Positions 1 through 5,818 of a stretch of 13,339 nt of DNA are shown piece after piece (the first letter of the stretch is position 1; every line of letters begins with the position of its first letter). The notes beneath the pieces are model-generated. The model had not been told where the DNA came from. It made no database searches and saw only the letters and a list, made by a program, of their open reading frames with translations. The DNA comes from Sphingomonadales bacterium (GTDB lineage: Bacteria; Pseudomonadota; Alphaproteobacteria; Sphingomonadales; Sphingomonadaceae), in the NCBI GenBank assembly GCA_017302775.1, contig JAFLDC010000029.1, forward strand, positions 1-13,339. Reading direction: 5' to 3'. The position numbers were made by a program, and so were the translations under genes.

Positions 1-449
1 GGAACCAGGTCGGGCAGCATCCCCTGGCGTACCCGCCCGAACCGCCCCGGACGGCGCAGCTCAGCCAGGCCCGCGCGGGCACAATGGATGGGCCGGTCAG
101 CAAGATGCCGCAAGCCGGCGACATGATCACCGTGAAAGTGCGAGACAATCGTTCCGGCGATCGCCTCGTCAGAGAGACCGTGCGTGGCCAGCCAGGATCG
201 CCACGACAGGCTGTCATCGATCGTGACCGGCGTGACCCAGCGATAGAACCGCTCGGGAAAGGGTCTGGTCGCATCCAGAAAGGCTGGATCATAGCCGGTA
301 TCGAACAGAAACAGGCCGCGCTGGGGATGTTCGATCACGCCGACCATCGCTGGAAAATCGACCGCGCAAAGACTCCCGCCGGATAGGGTGGCCCGTTCTG
401 GATGGCGGCACGACCCCCGCTCCAGCCAGCGAAAGCCGACGCGGATCAT
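1..449 (-). CDS. MBL-fold metallo-hydrolase (N-terminal 149 residues; 3' end outside window)
   Basis: Reading the minus strand from the ATG at 449 gives an open frame to the window edge, beginning MIRVGFRWLERGS. Residues 45-52 read GLFLFDTG, the early strand and Asp of metallo-beta-lactamase folds. Residues 104-109 read HFHGDH, the HxHxDH metal-binding motif that holds a dinuclear, usually zinc, site. The fold is therefore well supported. The substrate is not: the superfamily includes thioesterase-like, lactonase, glyoxalase II-like and phosphodiesterase enzymes. The ATG overlaps the TGA of the upstream SDR gene as ATGA, so it is the third gene of the minus-strand operon and probably translationally coupled. 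In that context a hydrolase acting on an ester, thioester or lactone intermediate is a reasonable inference. The gene is cut by the window edge, so the later metal ligands cannot be checked. Confidence 0.85.
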   Translation of the reverse strand, partial: MIRVGFRWLERGSCRHPERATLSGGSLCAVDFPAMVGVIEHPQRGLFLFDTGYDPAFLDATRPFPERFYRWVTPVTIDDSLSWRSWLATHGLSDEAIAGTIVSHFHGDHVAGLRHLADRPIHCARAGLAELRRPGRFGRVRQGMLPDLV

Positions 450-1447
450 TGTGCCGCCCCGCGCAATGCGCGCGCCTGTTCGAGCAGCGTGGCAAGCGCA
501 TCGTGTTGTGGGGCATAGCCCAGCAGGCGGCGGGCGGGCTCTGGATCGAAGGTCTGGGAATAGCCCAGCGTAGCCAGCGTGTAGCGGGTCAGCACGGGTT
601 CCAGGGCAGACCGGCGCAACCTGGCCCAGCGCTCGGCCAAGCTGGCCATGGCATGGGCAACGGGCATCGGCACAGCCAGCAGCCGCGGCCTCGTGTTCAG
701 AGCGCCAGCGAGCTGCAGGGCAATCGTCCGGACCGCGGCGGGCTTCCCCCCGGACAGGTTGATAGCGCGTCCGCGCAGGTCTGGTGCGCGCTCTTCGGCT
801 TCACAAATGGCCCAGGCGGCATCGCGCAAATCGGTGAGTTCAACCAGGGCCATGCCGCCGCCGGGCAGCGGCATGCGTTTGCGTCTGGCCAGTTGAGCGA
901 GGCGCGGCAGCATCACCCGGTCGCCGGGGCCGACCAGGGCGCGCGGCCGGATCGCGCAGCACGCCATCGGACCTGCCATGGCCAGCACCTCGCGTTCGGC
1001 CTGGAGCTTGGTCTTGGCGTATGCGTTCAGCGGTGGATCGGCCGGCGCGTCATGCTCCGCCAGGCCGATCCGGTCCCGGAAATCGGCAAAAATCGACGGC
1101 GATGAGACGAATATGAAGCGCCGTACCCCCGCTTTTTCAGCGGCGCCGAGCAATCGCCGGGTGAGTGACACGTTGGTCCGTTCGAAATCGGCCGGGTTTC
1201 CCCAACTGGCGGACAACGCGGCGGCGTGGATCACACTGTCACAGCCCTGCGTCAGAGCAGCGAGGTCAGCATCGGGACTGGTCAGATCGATCCGCTGAAA
1301 GGTTCCGCCGCGTGCCGCAATCCGTTCGCCGTCAGCGGGCGAGCGACCCGTTGCCAGTACGTCATGGCCACGCCGCGCAGCTTCTGCCACCAGACTTTGT
1401 CCCAGCCCGCCGGTCGCACCGGTAATCAGGATTCGGCGGCGGCTCAA
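446..1447 (-). CDS. NAD(P)-dependent epimerase/dehydratase-family (extended SDR) reductase
   Basis: The 333-aa protein opens with a Rossmann nucleotide-binding motif, ITGATGGLG (residues 8-16). It has the catalytic SDR set: serines in FVSSPSIF (113-120) and Y143-x3-K147 in NAYAKTK. RPRALVGPGD (168-177) is typical of extended SDRs of the epimerase/3-beta-hydroxysteroid dehydrogenase group, which includes OleD-type beta-keto acid reductases. It probably oxidises or reduces a keto/hydroxy group in the cytoplasm. Directly after a KAS III-type enzyme, reduction of a beta-keto product is the simplest idea, but that is inference. The start is a TTG at 1447 sharing bases with the upstream TGA (TTGA). 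No better in-frame start lies before the Rossmann motif, so I accept the TTG. The 3' end overlaps the ATG of the MBL gene by 4 bp. The family is secure and the substrate unknown. Confidence 0.9.
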   Translation of the reverse strand: MSRRRILITGATGGLGQSLVAEAARRGHDVLATGRSPADGERIAARGGTFQRIDLTSPDADLAALTQGCDSVIHAAALSASWGNPADFERTNVSLTRRLLGAAEKAGVRRFIFVSSPSIFADFRDRIGLAEHDAPADPPLNAYAKTKLQAEREVLAMAGPMACCAIRPRALVGPGDRVMLPRLAQLARRKRMPLPGGGMALVELTDLRDAAWAICEAEERAPDLRGRAINLSGGKPAAVRTIALQLAGALNTRPRLLAVPMPVAHAMASLAERWARLRRSALEPVLTRYTLATLGYSQTFDPEPARRLLGYAPQHDALATLLEQARALRGAAQ

Positions 1448-2439
1448 ATCCGGATTACCATCGCGCTGGCGCTGATCCCGGCAGCGGTCCCAAGCAGCAG
1501 AACCAGATCACCCGGCCTGGCCCGGCCGCTTTCCAGCGCATGGGCCAGCATAGAGGGAATGGATGCAGCGATCTGATTCCCGGTCGTAGCAAAAAGATCA
1601 ATCACGCGCTGGCTATGCGGAGCGAACAGGCGCTTGACGTGTTCCACGCCGGGAGCGCTTGCCTGATGGCAAATGACGCAGTCGAGATCGTCCTTGATGA
1701 TCCCGGCATCCTTTAGCGCGCTGTCGATAACCCCCGGCAGAGCTTTGGCCGCAGCCTTGAAGATGCCGAAGGCATCCATCTCGAAGTGCGACCCGGAAAC
1801 CAGCGCGTCGTAACCCTCCGACACGCGCAGCCCGGTTCCTCCGGCGCGAAGCTGGGCCAACGCGTAATGGACGCCATAGGTTGTGTTGGCCGCCGCCAGC
1901 AAGCCGCGGCGTTCGTCATCCACCGCTTCGATCGCAACCGCGGCTGCGCCATCTCCGAAAATCGACCGGGTCTTGGGGTCGTCGGGATCCAGTCCGGCAG
2001 AGGCGATATCGCTGGCGAAAACCAGAGCGCGTTGCCATCGTCCCGTCCGCAAACCCATTGCCGCCAGATCAAGCGCAGTCATGAAGGACAGGCAGGTCTG
2101 GTTCACATCAAAGCAGGGAATCCCCGATCGTCCCAGCCCAAGGCGTTCCTGGACCAGCACTGCAGTGGAGGGGATCGGCTGCTCCATCACTCCGCAGCCG
2201 CCGATGATGACGTCGGGGAGGCGGCCACCCCAGTCAGCCCGGTCCAGCGCCTGTTGCGCCGCCACCGCGGCCATCATCGAGGTTGTTTCGTCCGGTCCGG
2301 CCACGTGCCGCGCGGAAATCCCGAATTCCGCCTCTGTCCACCCCGGCGTACGGCCATGGCGTTCGTCCAGTTCCAGCGAAGCGACGGCCCGGCGCGGGCG
2401 ATAGGCACCCCACCCCGTGATGGCAAAATTGCTGATCAC
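1444..2439 (-). CDS. 3-oxoacyl-ACP synthase III-like (KAS III/thiolase superfamily) condensing enzyme
   Basis: With the GTG start at 2439 the protein is 331 aa, normal for FabH-like enzymes. The thiolase-fold triad is complete: Cys116 in VNQTCLSF (acyl acceptor), His258 in VICHQAS and Asn288 in TTGNQIAAS. FGDGAAAVAI (161-170) is the usual conserved loop. The reaction class is decarboxylative or Claisen condensation of an acyl thioester with a second acyl unit. The open frame extends upstream to 2877, but that part is antisense to the TetR gene and looks nothing like the family. The GTG is preceded by GGGAG (2452-2448) at 8-nt spacing, which decides the start. It is the first gene of a KAS III/SDR/MBL operon and is separated from an SDR by an overlap, so it is more likely a specialised synthase (natural product, signal or OleA-like head-to-head condensation) than the housekeeping FabH. 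Acyl specificity cannot be read here. Confidence 0.9.
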   Translation of the reverse strand: MISNFAITGWGAYRPRRAVASLELDERHGRTPGWTEAEFGISARHVAGPDETTSMMAAVAAQQALDRADWGGRLPDVIIGGCGVMEQPIPSTAVLVQERLGLGRSGIPCFDVNQTCLSFMTALDLAAMGLRTGRWQRALVFASDIASAGLDPDDPKTRSIFGDGAAAVAIEAVDDERRGLLAAANTTYGVHYALAQLRAGGTGLRVSEGYDALVSGSHFEMDAFGIFKAAAKALPGVIDSALKDAGIIKDDLDCVICHQASAPGVEHVKRLFAPHSQRVIDLFATTGNQIAASIPSMLAHALESGRARPGDLVLLLGTAAGISASAMVIRI

Positions 2440-2476
2440 AAATGTTACTCCCAGCGATTCGGCTATACACTCTCGC

Positions 2477-2519
2477 AAAAATAGACAGTGTTCAATTAAA
2501 AAATAGACAACGTTCAATT
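2477..2519. repeat. Two 21-bp imperfect direct repeats, candidate TetR operators
   Basis: The copies are at 2477-2497 and 2499-2519. Each begins AAAAA, followed by TAGACAGTGTTCAATT in the first copy and TAGACAACGTTCAATT in the second, so they differ at two adjacent positions. The 22-bp period is about two helical turns, placing both copies on the same face of DNA. The first copy contains a partial palindrome around ACAGTGT with partly matching flanks. Position between a TetR-type gene and the divergent operon makes these the likely binding sites of that regulator. That assignment is inference. Confidence 0.6.
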
Positions 2520-2525
2520 TTGCGC

Positions 2526-2534
2526 TTATCCACA
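2526..2534 (+). other. DnaA-box-like 9-mer (TTATCCACA)
   Basis: TTATCCACA is an exact match to the consensus high-affinity DnaA box and ends 4 bp before the tetR-type ATG. Only one copy was noticed, with no accompanying origin features such as dnaA, dnaN or a DnaA-box cluster. It may be a chance match or a single regulatory DnaA site. It is not evidence for an origin. Confidence 0.25.
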
Positions 2535-2538
2535 GCCC

Positions 2539-3144
2539 ATGGGGCGTAGATCCGATCATACCGCTGGCGAACTGCGCCAACTGCTGATCAGCTGCGGCCA
2601 TGCACTGGTTGCCGAGCGCGGCTTTGCCGGATTTTCTGCGCGCGAGGCGGCGCGCCGGGCGGGATACACCGTTGGCACCATCTACAATGTGTTCGGAACG
2701 CTTGATGCCTATCTGATTGCGATCAACAGTCGCACGTTCACCCGATGGGGCGATTGGCTGGAGCAGGCGCTTGACAGCGGGCCAAGCGGCGGCGCCGGGC
2801 GGATCGAGGCTTTGGTCAGGGCCTATTTCAGCTTTGCGCAAGCCAACAGCAACGCCTGGCTGGCGATCTATGACCACCGGATCGATCGATCGATCCCTAT
2901 CGCGGCTGAGGACGCTGCCACACGCGAACGGCTGACCGGCATCGTTGACCGTGAAGTGTCACGCTGGCTTGGCGGTGGCGAGCCGCTGCAGGTTGAGCGG
3001 CTGGTCCGCTCACTGATCGCGACAGTACACGGACACTGCGCCTTGTGGCTGTCAGGATCCTACGCCCTGCTGCGCGAGACTGATCCGGCCGGACAGGCGC
3101 TTGCCCGGGTGTTCGAGATTCTGGCGGCGCAGGAATCGCGCTGA
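2539..3144 (+). CDS. TetR/AcrR-family transcriptional regulator
   Basis: The 201-aa protein has a TetR-type N-terminal helix-turn-helix: about residues 11-60 include FSAREAARRAGYTVGTIYNVF, with the recognition helix around TVGTIYNVF. The C-terminal ligand/dimer domain carries VHGHCALWLSGSY, resembling the WHG-type TetR C-terminal domain. It is probably a dimeric cytoplasmic repressor that releases DNA on binding a small ligand. It is divergent from the KAS III operon and immediately upstream of the eight-gene plus-strand operon. The usual TetR logic would be repression of its own gene and the divergent one through the two repeats at 2477-2519. The ATG at 2539 gives a natural TetR N-terminus but lacks a clear Shine-Dalgarno. 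The ligand is unknown. Given the neighbours, an acyl-CoA or related compound is possible, though this is only inference. Confidence 0.9.
   Translation: MGRRSDHTAGELRQLLISCGHALVAERGFAGFSAREAARRAGYTVGTIYNVFGTLDAYLIAINSRTFTRWGDWLEQALDSGPSGGAGRIEALVRAYFSFAQANSNAWLAIYDHRIDRSIPIAAEDAATRERLTGIVDREVSRWLGGGEPLQVERLVRSLIATVHGHCALWLSGSYALLRETDPAGQALARVFEILAAQESR
2879..2896. repeat. 18-bp perfect palindrome of GATC units inside the tetR-type gene
   Basis: GGATCGATCGATCGATCC equals its own reverse complement and contains four overlapping GATC sites. It lies inside the TetR coding region, where it encodes an unremarkable Arg-Ile-Asp-Arg-Ser-Ile-Pro run. It may simply be a codon-level coincidence in GATC/CGATCG-rich DNA. 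Confidence 0.4.
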
Positions 3145-3217
3145 CCGGGGCTGACTCATCCGGCGCAACTCTCGCGGTGAAATCGGTCTGACGGCGCTTG
3201 CAGTCTGAGCGTTTTGT

Positions 3218-3259
3218 AGCACAACGGCACTCATCCTCTTGAGGTGGTGTCGTTGTGCT
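3218..3259 (+). promoter_or_regulatory. Hairpin sequestering the Shine-Dalgarno and GTG start of the MoxR gene
   Basis: AGCACAACG (3218-3226) is perfectly complementary to CGTTGTGCT (3251-3259). Inward, a G-U pair (3227/3250), CAC/GTG (3228-3230/3247-3249), CA/TG (3232-3233/3245-3246) and CCT/AGG (3235-3237/3242-3244) continue the stem with two single-base bulges. A CTTG tetraloop closes it, giving about 18 pairs. The AGGTGG ribosome binding site (3242-3247) and the GTG start (3255-3257) are both paired, so an unopened hairpin should block translation of the whole coupled operon. A short T-rich stretch (ATTTTCT) follows a few bases later, so attenuation or termination after the tetR-type gene is an alternative role. 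The pairing is read directly; regulation is inferred. Confidence 0.7.
3242..3247 (+). promoter_or_regulatory. Ribosome binding site of the MoxR gene (AGGTGG)
   Basis: AGGTGG lies 7 nt upstream of the GTG at 3255 and decides that start. The next in-frame Met is about 58 codons inside the protein. The site is fully base-paired within the hairpin described at 3218-3259. Confidence 0.65.
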
Positions 3260-4829
3260 CAACATTTTCTCTGCGCTGTCCAAATCCCCCACCAACCCCC
3301 AGGTCGCGCGCAAGGTCAGCACCTATGACGTAGCCGAACTGTTCGAGGGGCCGATTCCCCTGGCAGAAACCGGCGCGGGCGCTGCTCCGGCGCTCGATGA
3401 AAAGCTGCGCCAAGCCTACTTCTGGATGGTCAATCACGCGATCATCAGCCCGCATTACGACATAGAATATAATCTGGCACCGCCCGCTACCTTCGTCGTC
3501 GGCGATGTCGGAACCCGGCTCACATTGCCTTCGGCGCAAAGCTATTCGTCCTACGTGCTGCTGCCGCTGCTGACTTTCGCGACCCGCAGCAAATGCCTGT
3601 TCGTCGGCGGACCGGGCCGGGGCAAGACCGCCAGCGCGCTGTTGATGGGAGTCCTGGCGGGATATGCCCCGCGCGAGGTGCGGCGGGCCATGCAGCATGG
3701 CCATCCCCAGATGACCATCGCCGATCTGCTGGGCAACCCGCTCCCGGCTGACCTTGTCAATGCACAATCCATGGAGGACATCCGGATTGCCTGGCGCCCC
3801 TGGCTGGGCATGCGGGTCAAGGTGATAGACGAGTACAACCGGATCCCCACCCGGACGCAAAGTGCGCTGTTGACCGTCATGGGCGACAATTATGCCGAAG
3901 TGCTCAGTCACATCTATGAATGTCCGGATGCCGCATGGTATCTGACTGCCAACGACGACGCTGGCGGCGGGACTTACCAGGTCATCGAAGCCTTGCGGGA
4001 CCGGATCGACGTGATCGTTCAGGCCTTGTCTTTCAACCCCCGGTTTCTTGGCGAGCTTTTGCTGCGGATCGAGGAGAACGTGAAGCCGGAAGAAGTGGTT
4101 CCGCCGGAGATCGTGTTTACGCCCGCTGAAATTGACCAGATGGTTCGGGACATTCGCGGGGTGGCGGTGCCCGAACCAGTGCGGCGGCGGATCGAATTCT
4201 TCGCCAGCCAGTTCGAGCTGTTTGAATCGGCCGGCGAACAGTTCGAGTACATGACCAAGGATACAGCGCGCCTTTCCGGGGTCGATTGGGCTCAGGCAGT
4301 GGCAGCGGATCAAGGGCGCGACCGGCTGAAGGATCTCGGCTGTCAAACGGTCAACGGGCTGTCGGTGCGCAACCTGATGACCTTGCTGAAATTTGCCAAG
4401 GCGCTGGCGTGGTTTCGCGGGTCGGGCGAAGTTGAGCTGGAGGACGTGCGCCAAATCCTGCCCTTCGTGCTGAATGACAAGCTGCACCAGGATCCGGACG
4501 CGCCCTATTTCGCCTTGCCGGAGAATGCAGCCTACCGGGCGGATCGGTTAAGCTGGCTACGCGAACTGTTCGATGGATCGAATGCTGAATATGATCGGCT
4601 CGATCTTGATCGGAACGATCCGGTTGGCGATCTTTCGGCAGAGTTTGAGCTGGGACTGCACGGGCTTGAGCCGCGCGAGGTACGCTCTCGCCTGACCAGA
4701 ATCGAACGGCTGGTGGCCGAGCTGGGTAAGGGCCGCAAGCTTTACGGCCCGCTCTACGATGATCTGCTCAAGCTGAAATACCTCCATCAACGCTACACCA
4801 ATTACCTCCTGTGGCTCCAGTCGCGCTGA
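3255..4829 (+). CDS. MoxR-family AAA+ ATPase
   Basis: The 524-aa protein carries an AAA+ module: Walker A GGPGRGKT (118-125), Walker B VKVIDEYNRI with D192/E193, sensor 1 in WYLTANDD (N233), and an arginine-finger-like LRDRID (247-252). The arrangement and partner genes fit the MoxR branch, whose members form ring ATPases that work with VWA-domain proteins to assemble or activate client complexes, often with metal insertion (compare NorQ/NorD, CbbQ/CbbO, Mg-chelatase, CobS/CobT). About 115 residues precede the Walker A motif. A long C-terminal part (about 300-524) goes beyond the core lid and may be a client or partner domain. It heads the plus-strand operon, and its stop overlaps the next start (TGATG). 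Translation probably depends on opening the hairpin over its start. Confidence 0.9.
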   Translation: MLNIFSALSKSPTNPQVARKVSTYDVAELFEGPIPLAETGAGAAPALDEKLRQAYFWMVNHAIISPHYDIEYNLAPPATFVVGDVGTRLTLPSAQSYSSYVLLPLLTFATRSKCLFVGGPGRGKTASALLMGVLAGYAPREVRRAMQHGHPQMTIADLLGNPLPADLVNAQSMEDIRIAWRPWLGMRVKVIDEYNRIPTRTQSALLTVMGDNYAEVLSHIYECPDAAWYLTANDDAGGGTYQVIEALRDRIDVIVQALSFNPRFLGELLLRIEENVKPEEVVPPEIVFTPAEIDQMVRDIRGVAVPEPVRRRIEFFASQFELFESAGEQFEYMTKDTARLSGVDWAQAVAADQGRDRLKDLGCQTVNGLSVRNLMTLLKFAKALAWFRGSGEVELEDVRQILPFVLNDKLHQDPDAPYFALPENAAYRADRLSWLRELFDGSNAEYDRLDLDRNDPVGDLSAEFELGLHGLEPREVRSRLTRIERLVAELGKGRKLYGPLYDDLLKLKYLHQRYTNYLLWLQSR

Positions 4830-5818
4830 TGCCAGTCAGCACGCCCCTAGCGACCCTGCTGGCTGACAGGCGAACTGCGCTGAATGCCAAGGTGGCGAGT
4901 GCGCGGACGCGCAACCCGGCATTTGACACCCAGGCGTTTTCGGCCTTCATCGCAGGTCCGTTTGACCAGTTGCTCGGTGCGGTTCTTGCCGCGCGCCCCG
5001 ATGGCGGCGCGGCCTTTGTCGACACCGGTTTCGATATGGTGATTGCGCTGGTTGAGCATGGCTGGGCCGGAGACCGGGACCACAGCGGCGTCGTGCGCCG
5101 CGTCTGGACGGACCTTGCCCCGCGGCTCGCGGTCCAGATCGCCGCCAATCCGCGCGAGACCCTGGGGGCGCTGAGCAATTCCGCGATCAAGCTTGCCGGC
5201 GAACCTGGGGTGCGGATCGACGATTGGCTGAACAGGCTGACCTTGCTAGGCCCGCATACGGGAAGCCCGGCACAGCTTCGTCACCTCGCCGCGATGGCGG
5301 CCTGGCGGTCAGGCGCGGCGCATTTGCGCGATGCCGCCCTGGCCCTGCCGCTCAGTCCGGAGATAGCCAGCGTTGCGGTTGGCGCCCGGCGGGATGCCGA
5401 TTGGGGTGAACTGGTCAATGCCTTCAAGGCTAACCGCTGGTGGACGCCGGACCGTAGCGCCCCTGCCGATGGCTACCGGATCGGAGCCTTTACCGGTTTG
5501 GGTGGACGTTTCCCCGAACCGCCGAAACTGGCTGTGCTGGGCGATGCTTTCATCTTGTCCAGCGCGGGGCAGTACTTTGTGCTCGATGCCGACGCCTATG
5601 GTGCCGGCCTGCGGATGATTGATGCAGTCCGCGGTGCCGCCGCGACACCGGCGACACTGGCCACAATGGCGAACGGGCGGCAAATTCGCGCCGATGATCG
5701 GCTCGTTTCCTGTCGCTGGCCGCAAGACGGGCTGGCGGTGGCCATGACCAGCGACACCGTTGCGGTCGTTTCCGCCTGGTCGCATCAGGTGCAGGTTTTC
5801 GCCCGGGCCCTGCCGTGA
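4829..5818 (+). CDS. Uncharacterised protein of MoxR-VWA operon (329 aa)
   Basis: I do not recognise this protein. I chose the ATG at 4829, which overlaps the MoxR stop as TGATG. An in-frame GTG at 4811 would add six residues. Residues 1 to about 200 look alpha-helical and repeat-like, with alternating Leu/Ala-rich amphipathic stretches. Residues about 205-329 look beta-rich, starting with NRWWTPDRS (202-210) and containing strands such as KLAVLGDAFIL and VAVVSAWSHQVQVFA. There is no signal peptide, membrane segment or obvious catalytic motif. Its place between the MoxR ATPase and the VWA protein matches the third component of MoxR-VWA ternary systems, which in other lineages carry beta-propeller (bpX) or other accessory modules. 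I cannot show it belongs to one of those families. An adaptor or client-recognition role is plausible. Confidence 0.8.
   Translation: MPVSTPLATLLADRRTALNAKVASARTRNPAFDTQAFSAFIAGPFDQLLGAVLAARPDGGAAFVDTGFDMVIALVEHGWAGDRDHSGVVRRVWTDLAPRLAVQIAANPRETLGALSNSAIKLAGEPGVRIDDWLNRLTLLGPHTGSPAQLRHLAAMAAWRSGAAHLRDAALALPLSPEIASVAVGARRDADWGELVNAFKANRWWTPDRSAPADGYRIGAFTGLGGRFPEPPKLAVLGDAFILSSAGQYFVLDADAYGAGLRMIDAVRGAAATPATLATMANGRQIRADDRLVSCRWPQDGLAVAMTSDTVAVVSAWSHQVQVFARALP

Larger units (their letters stand above)
2440..2538. promoter_or_regulatory. Divergent promoter region between KAS III operon and tetR-type gene
   Basis: This 99-bp gap separates the divergent KAS III gene (minus) and the TetR-family gene (plus). 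It is clearly richer in A+T than its surroundings and holds two direct repeats, so both promoters and the operator should lie here. I could not place a convincing -35/-10 pair on either strand. The KAS III side ends in a good ribosome binding site (GGGAG, 2452-2448). The tetR side has no obvious Shine-Dalgarno before its ATG. Confidence 0.6.

Noticed and set aside
84..386. Plus-strand open frame at the left end
   Set aside because: The minus strand here encodes the HFHGDH metallo-hydrolase, which explains the open frame.
1..449. A beta-lactamase resistance gene
   Set aside because: The HxHxDH motif defines only the MBL fold. There is no signal peptide, and the operon context points to metabolic hydrolysis.
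2526..2534. Replication origin
   Set aside because: There is a single DnaA-box match only, with no dnaA/dnaN/parA neighbourhood or box cluster.
2440..2877. Upstream extension of the KAS III reading frame (adds about 146 residues)
   Set aside because: It is antisense to the tetR-type gene and crosses the divergent promoter region. It has no family resemblance, and a GTG with a good RBS at 2439 gives a normal-length KAS III.
3218..3259. Plain rho-independent terminator of the tetR-type gene
   Set aside because: The stem contains the RBS and start codon of the next gene and is not followed directly by a T-run. A secondary attenuation role is kept as an alternative.
3231..4487. Long minus-strand open frame (418 aa) opposite the MoxR gene
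   Set aside because: It is a shadow of the clearly recognisable AAA+ coding sequence. Its translation is low-complexity Gln/His/Gly-rich with no domain, as expected for antisense reading in GC-rich DNA.
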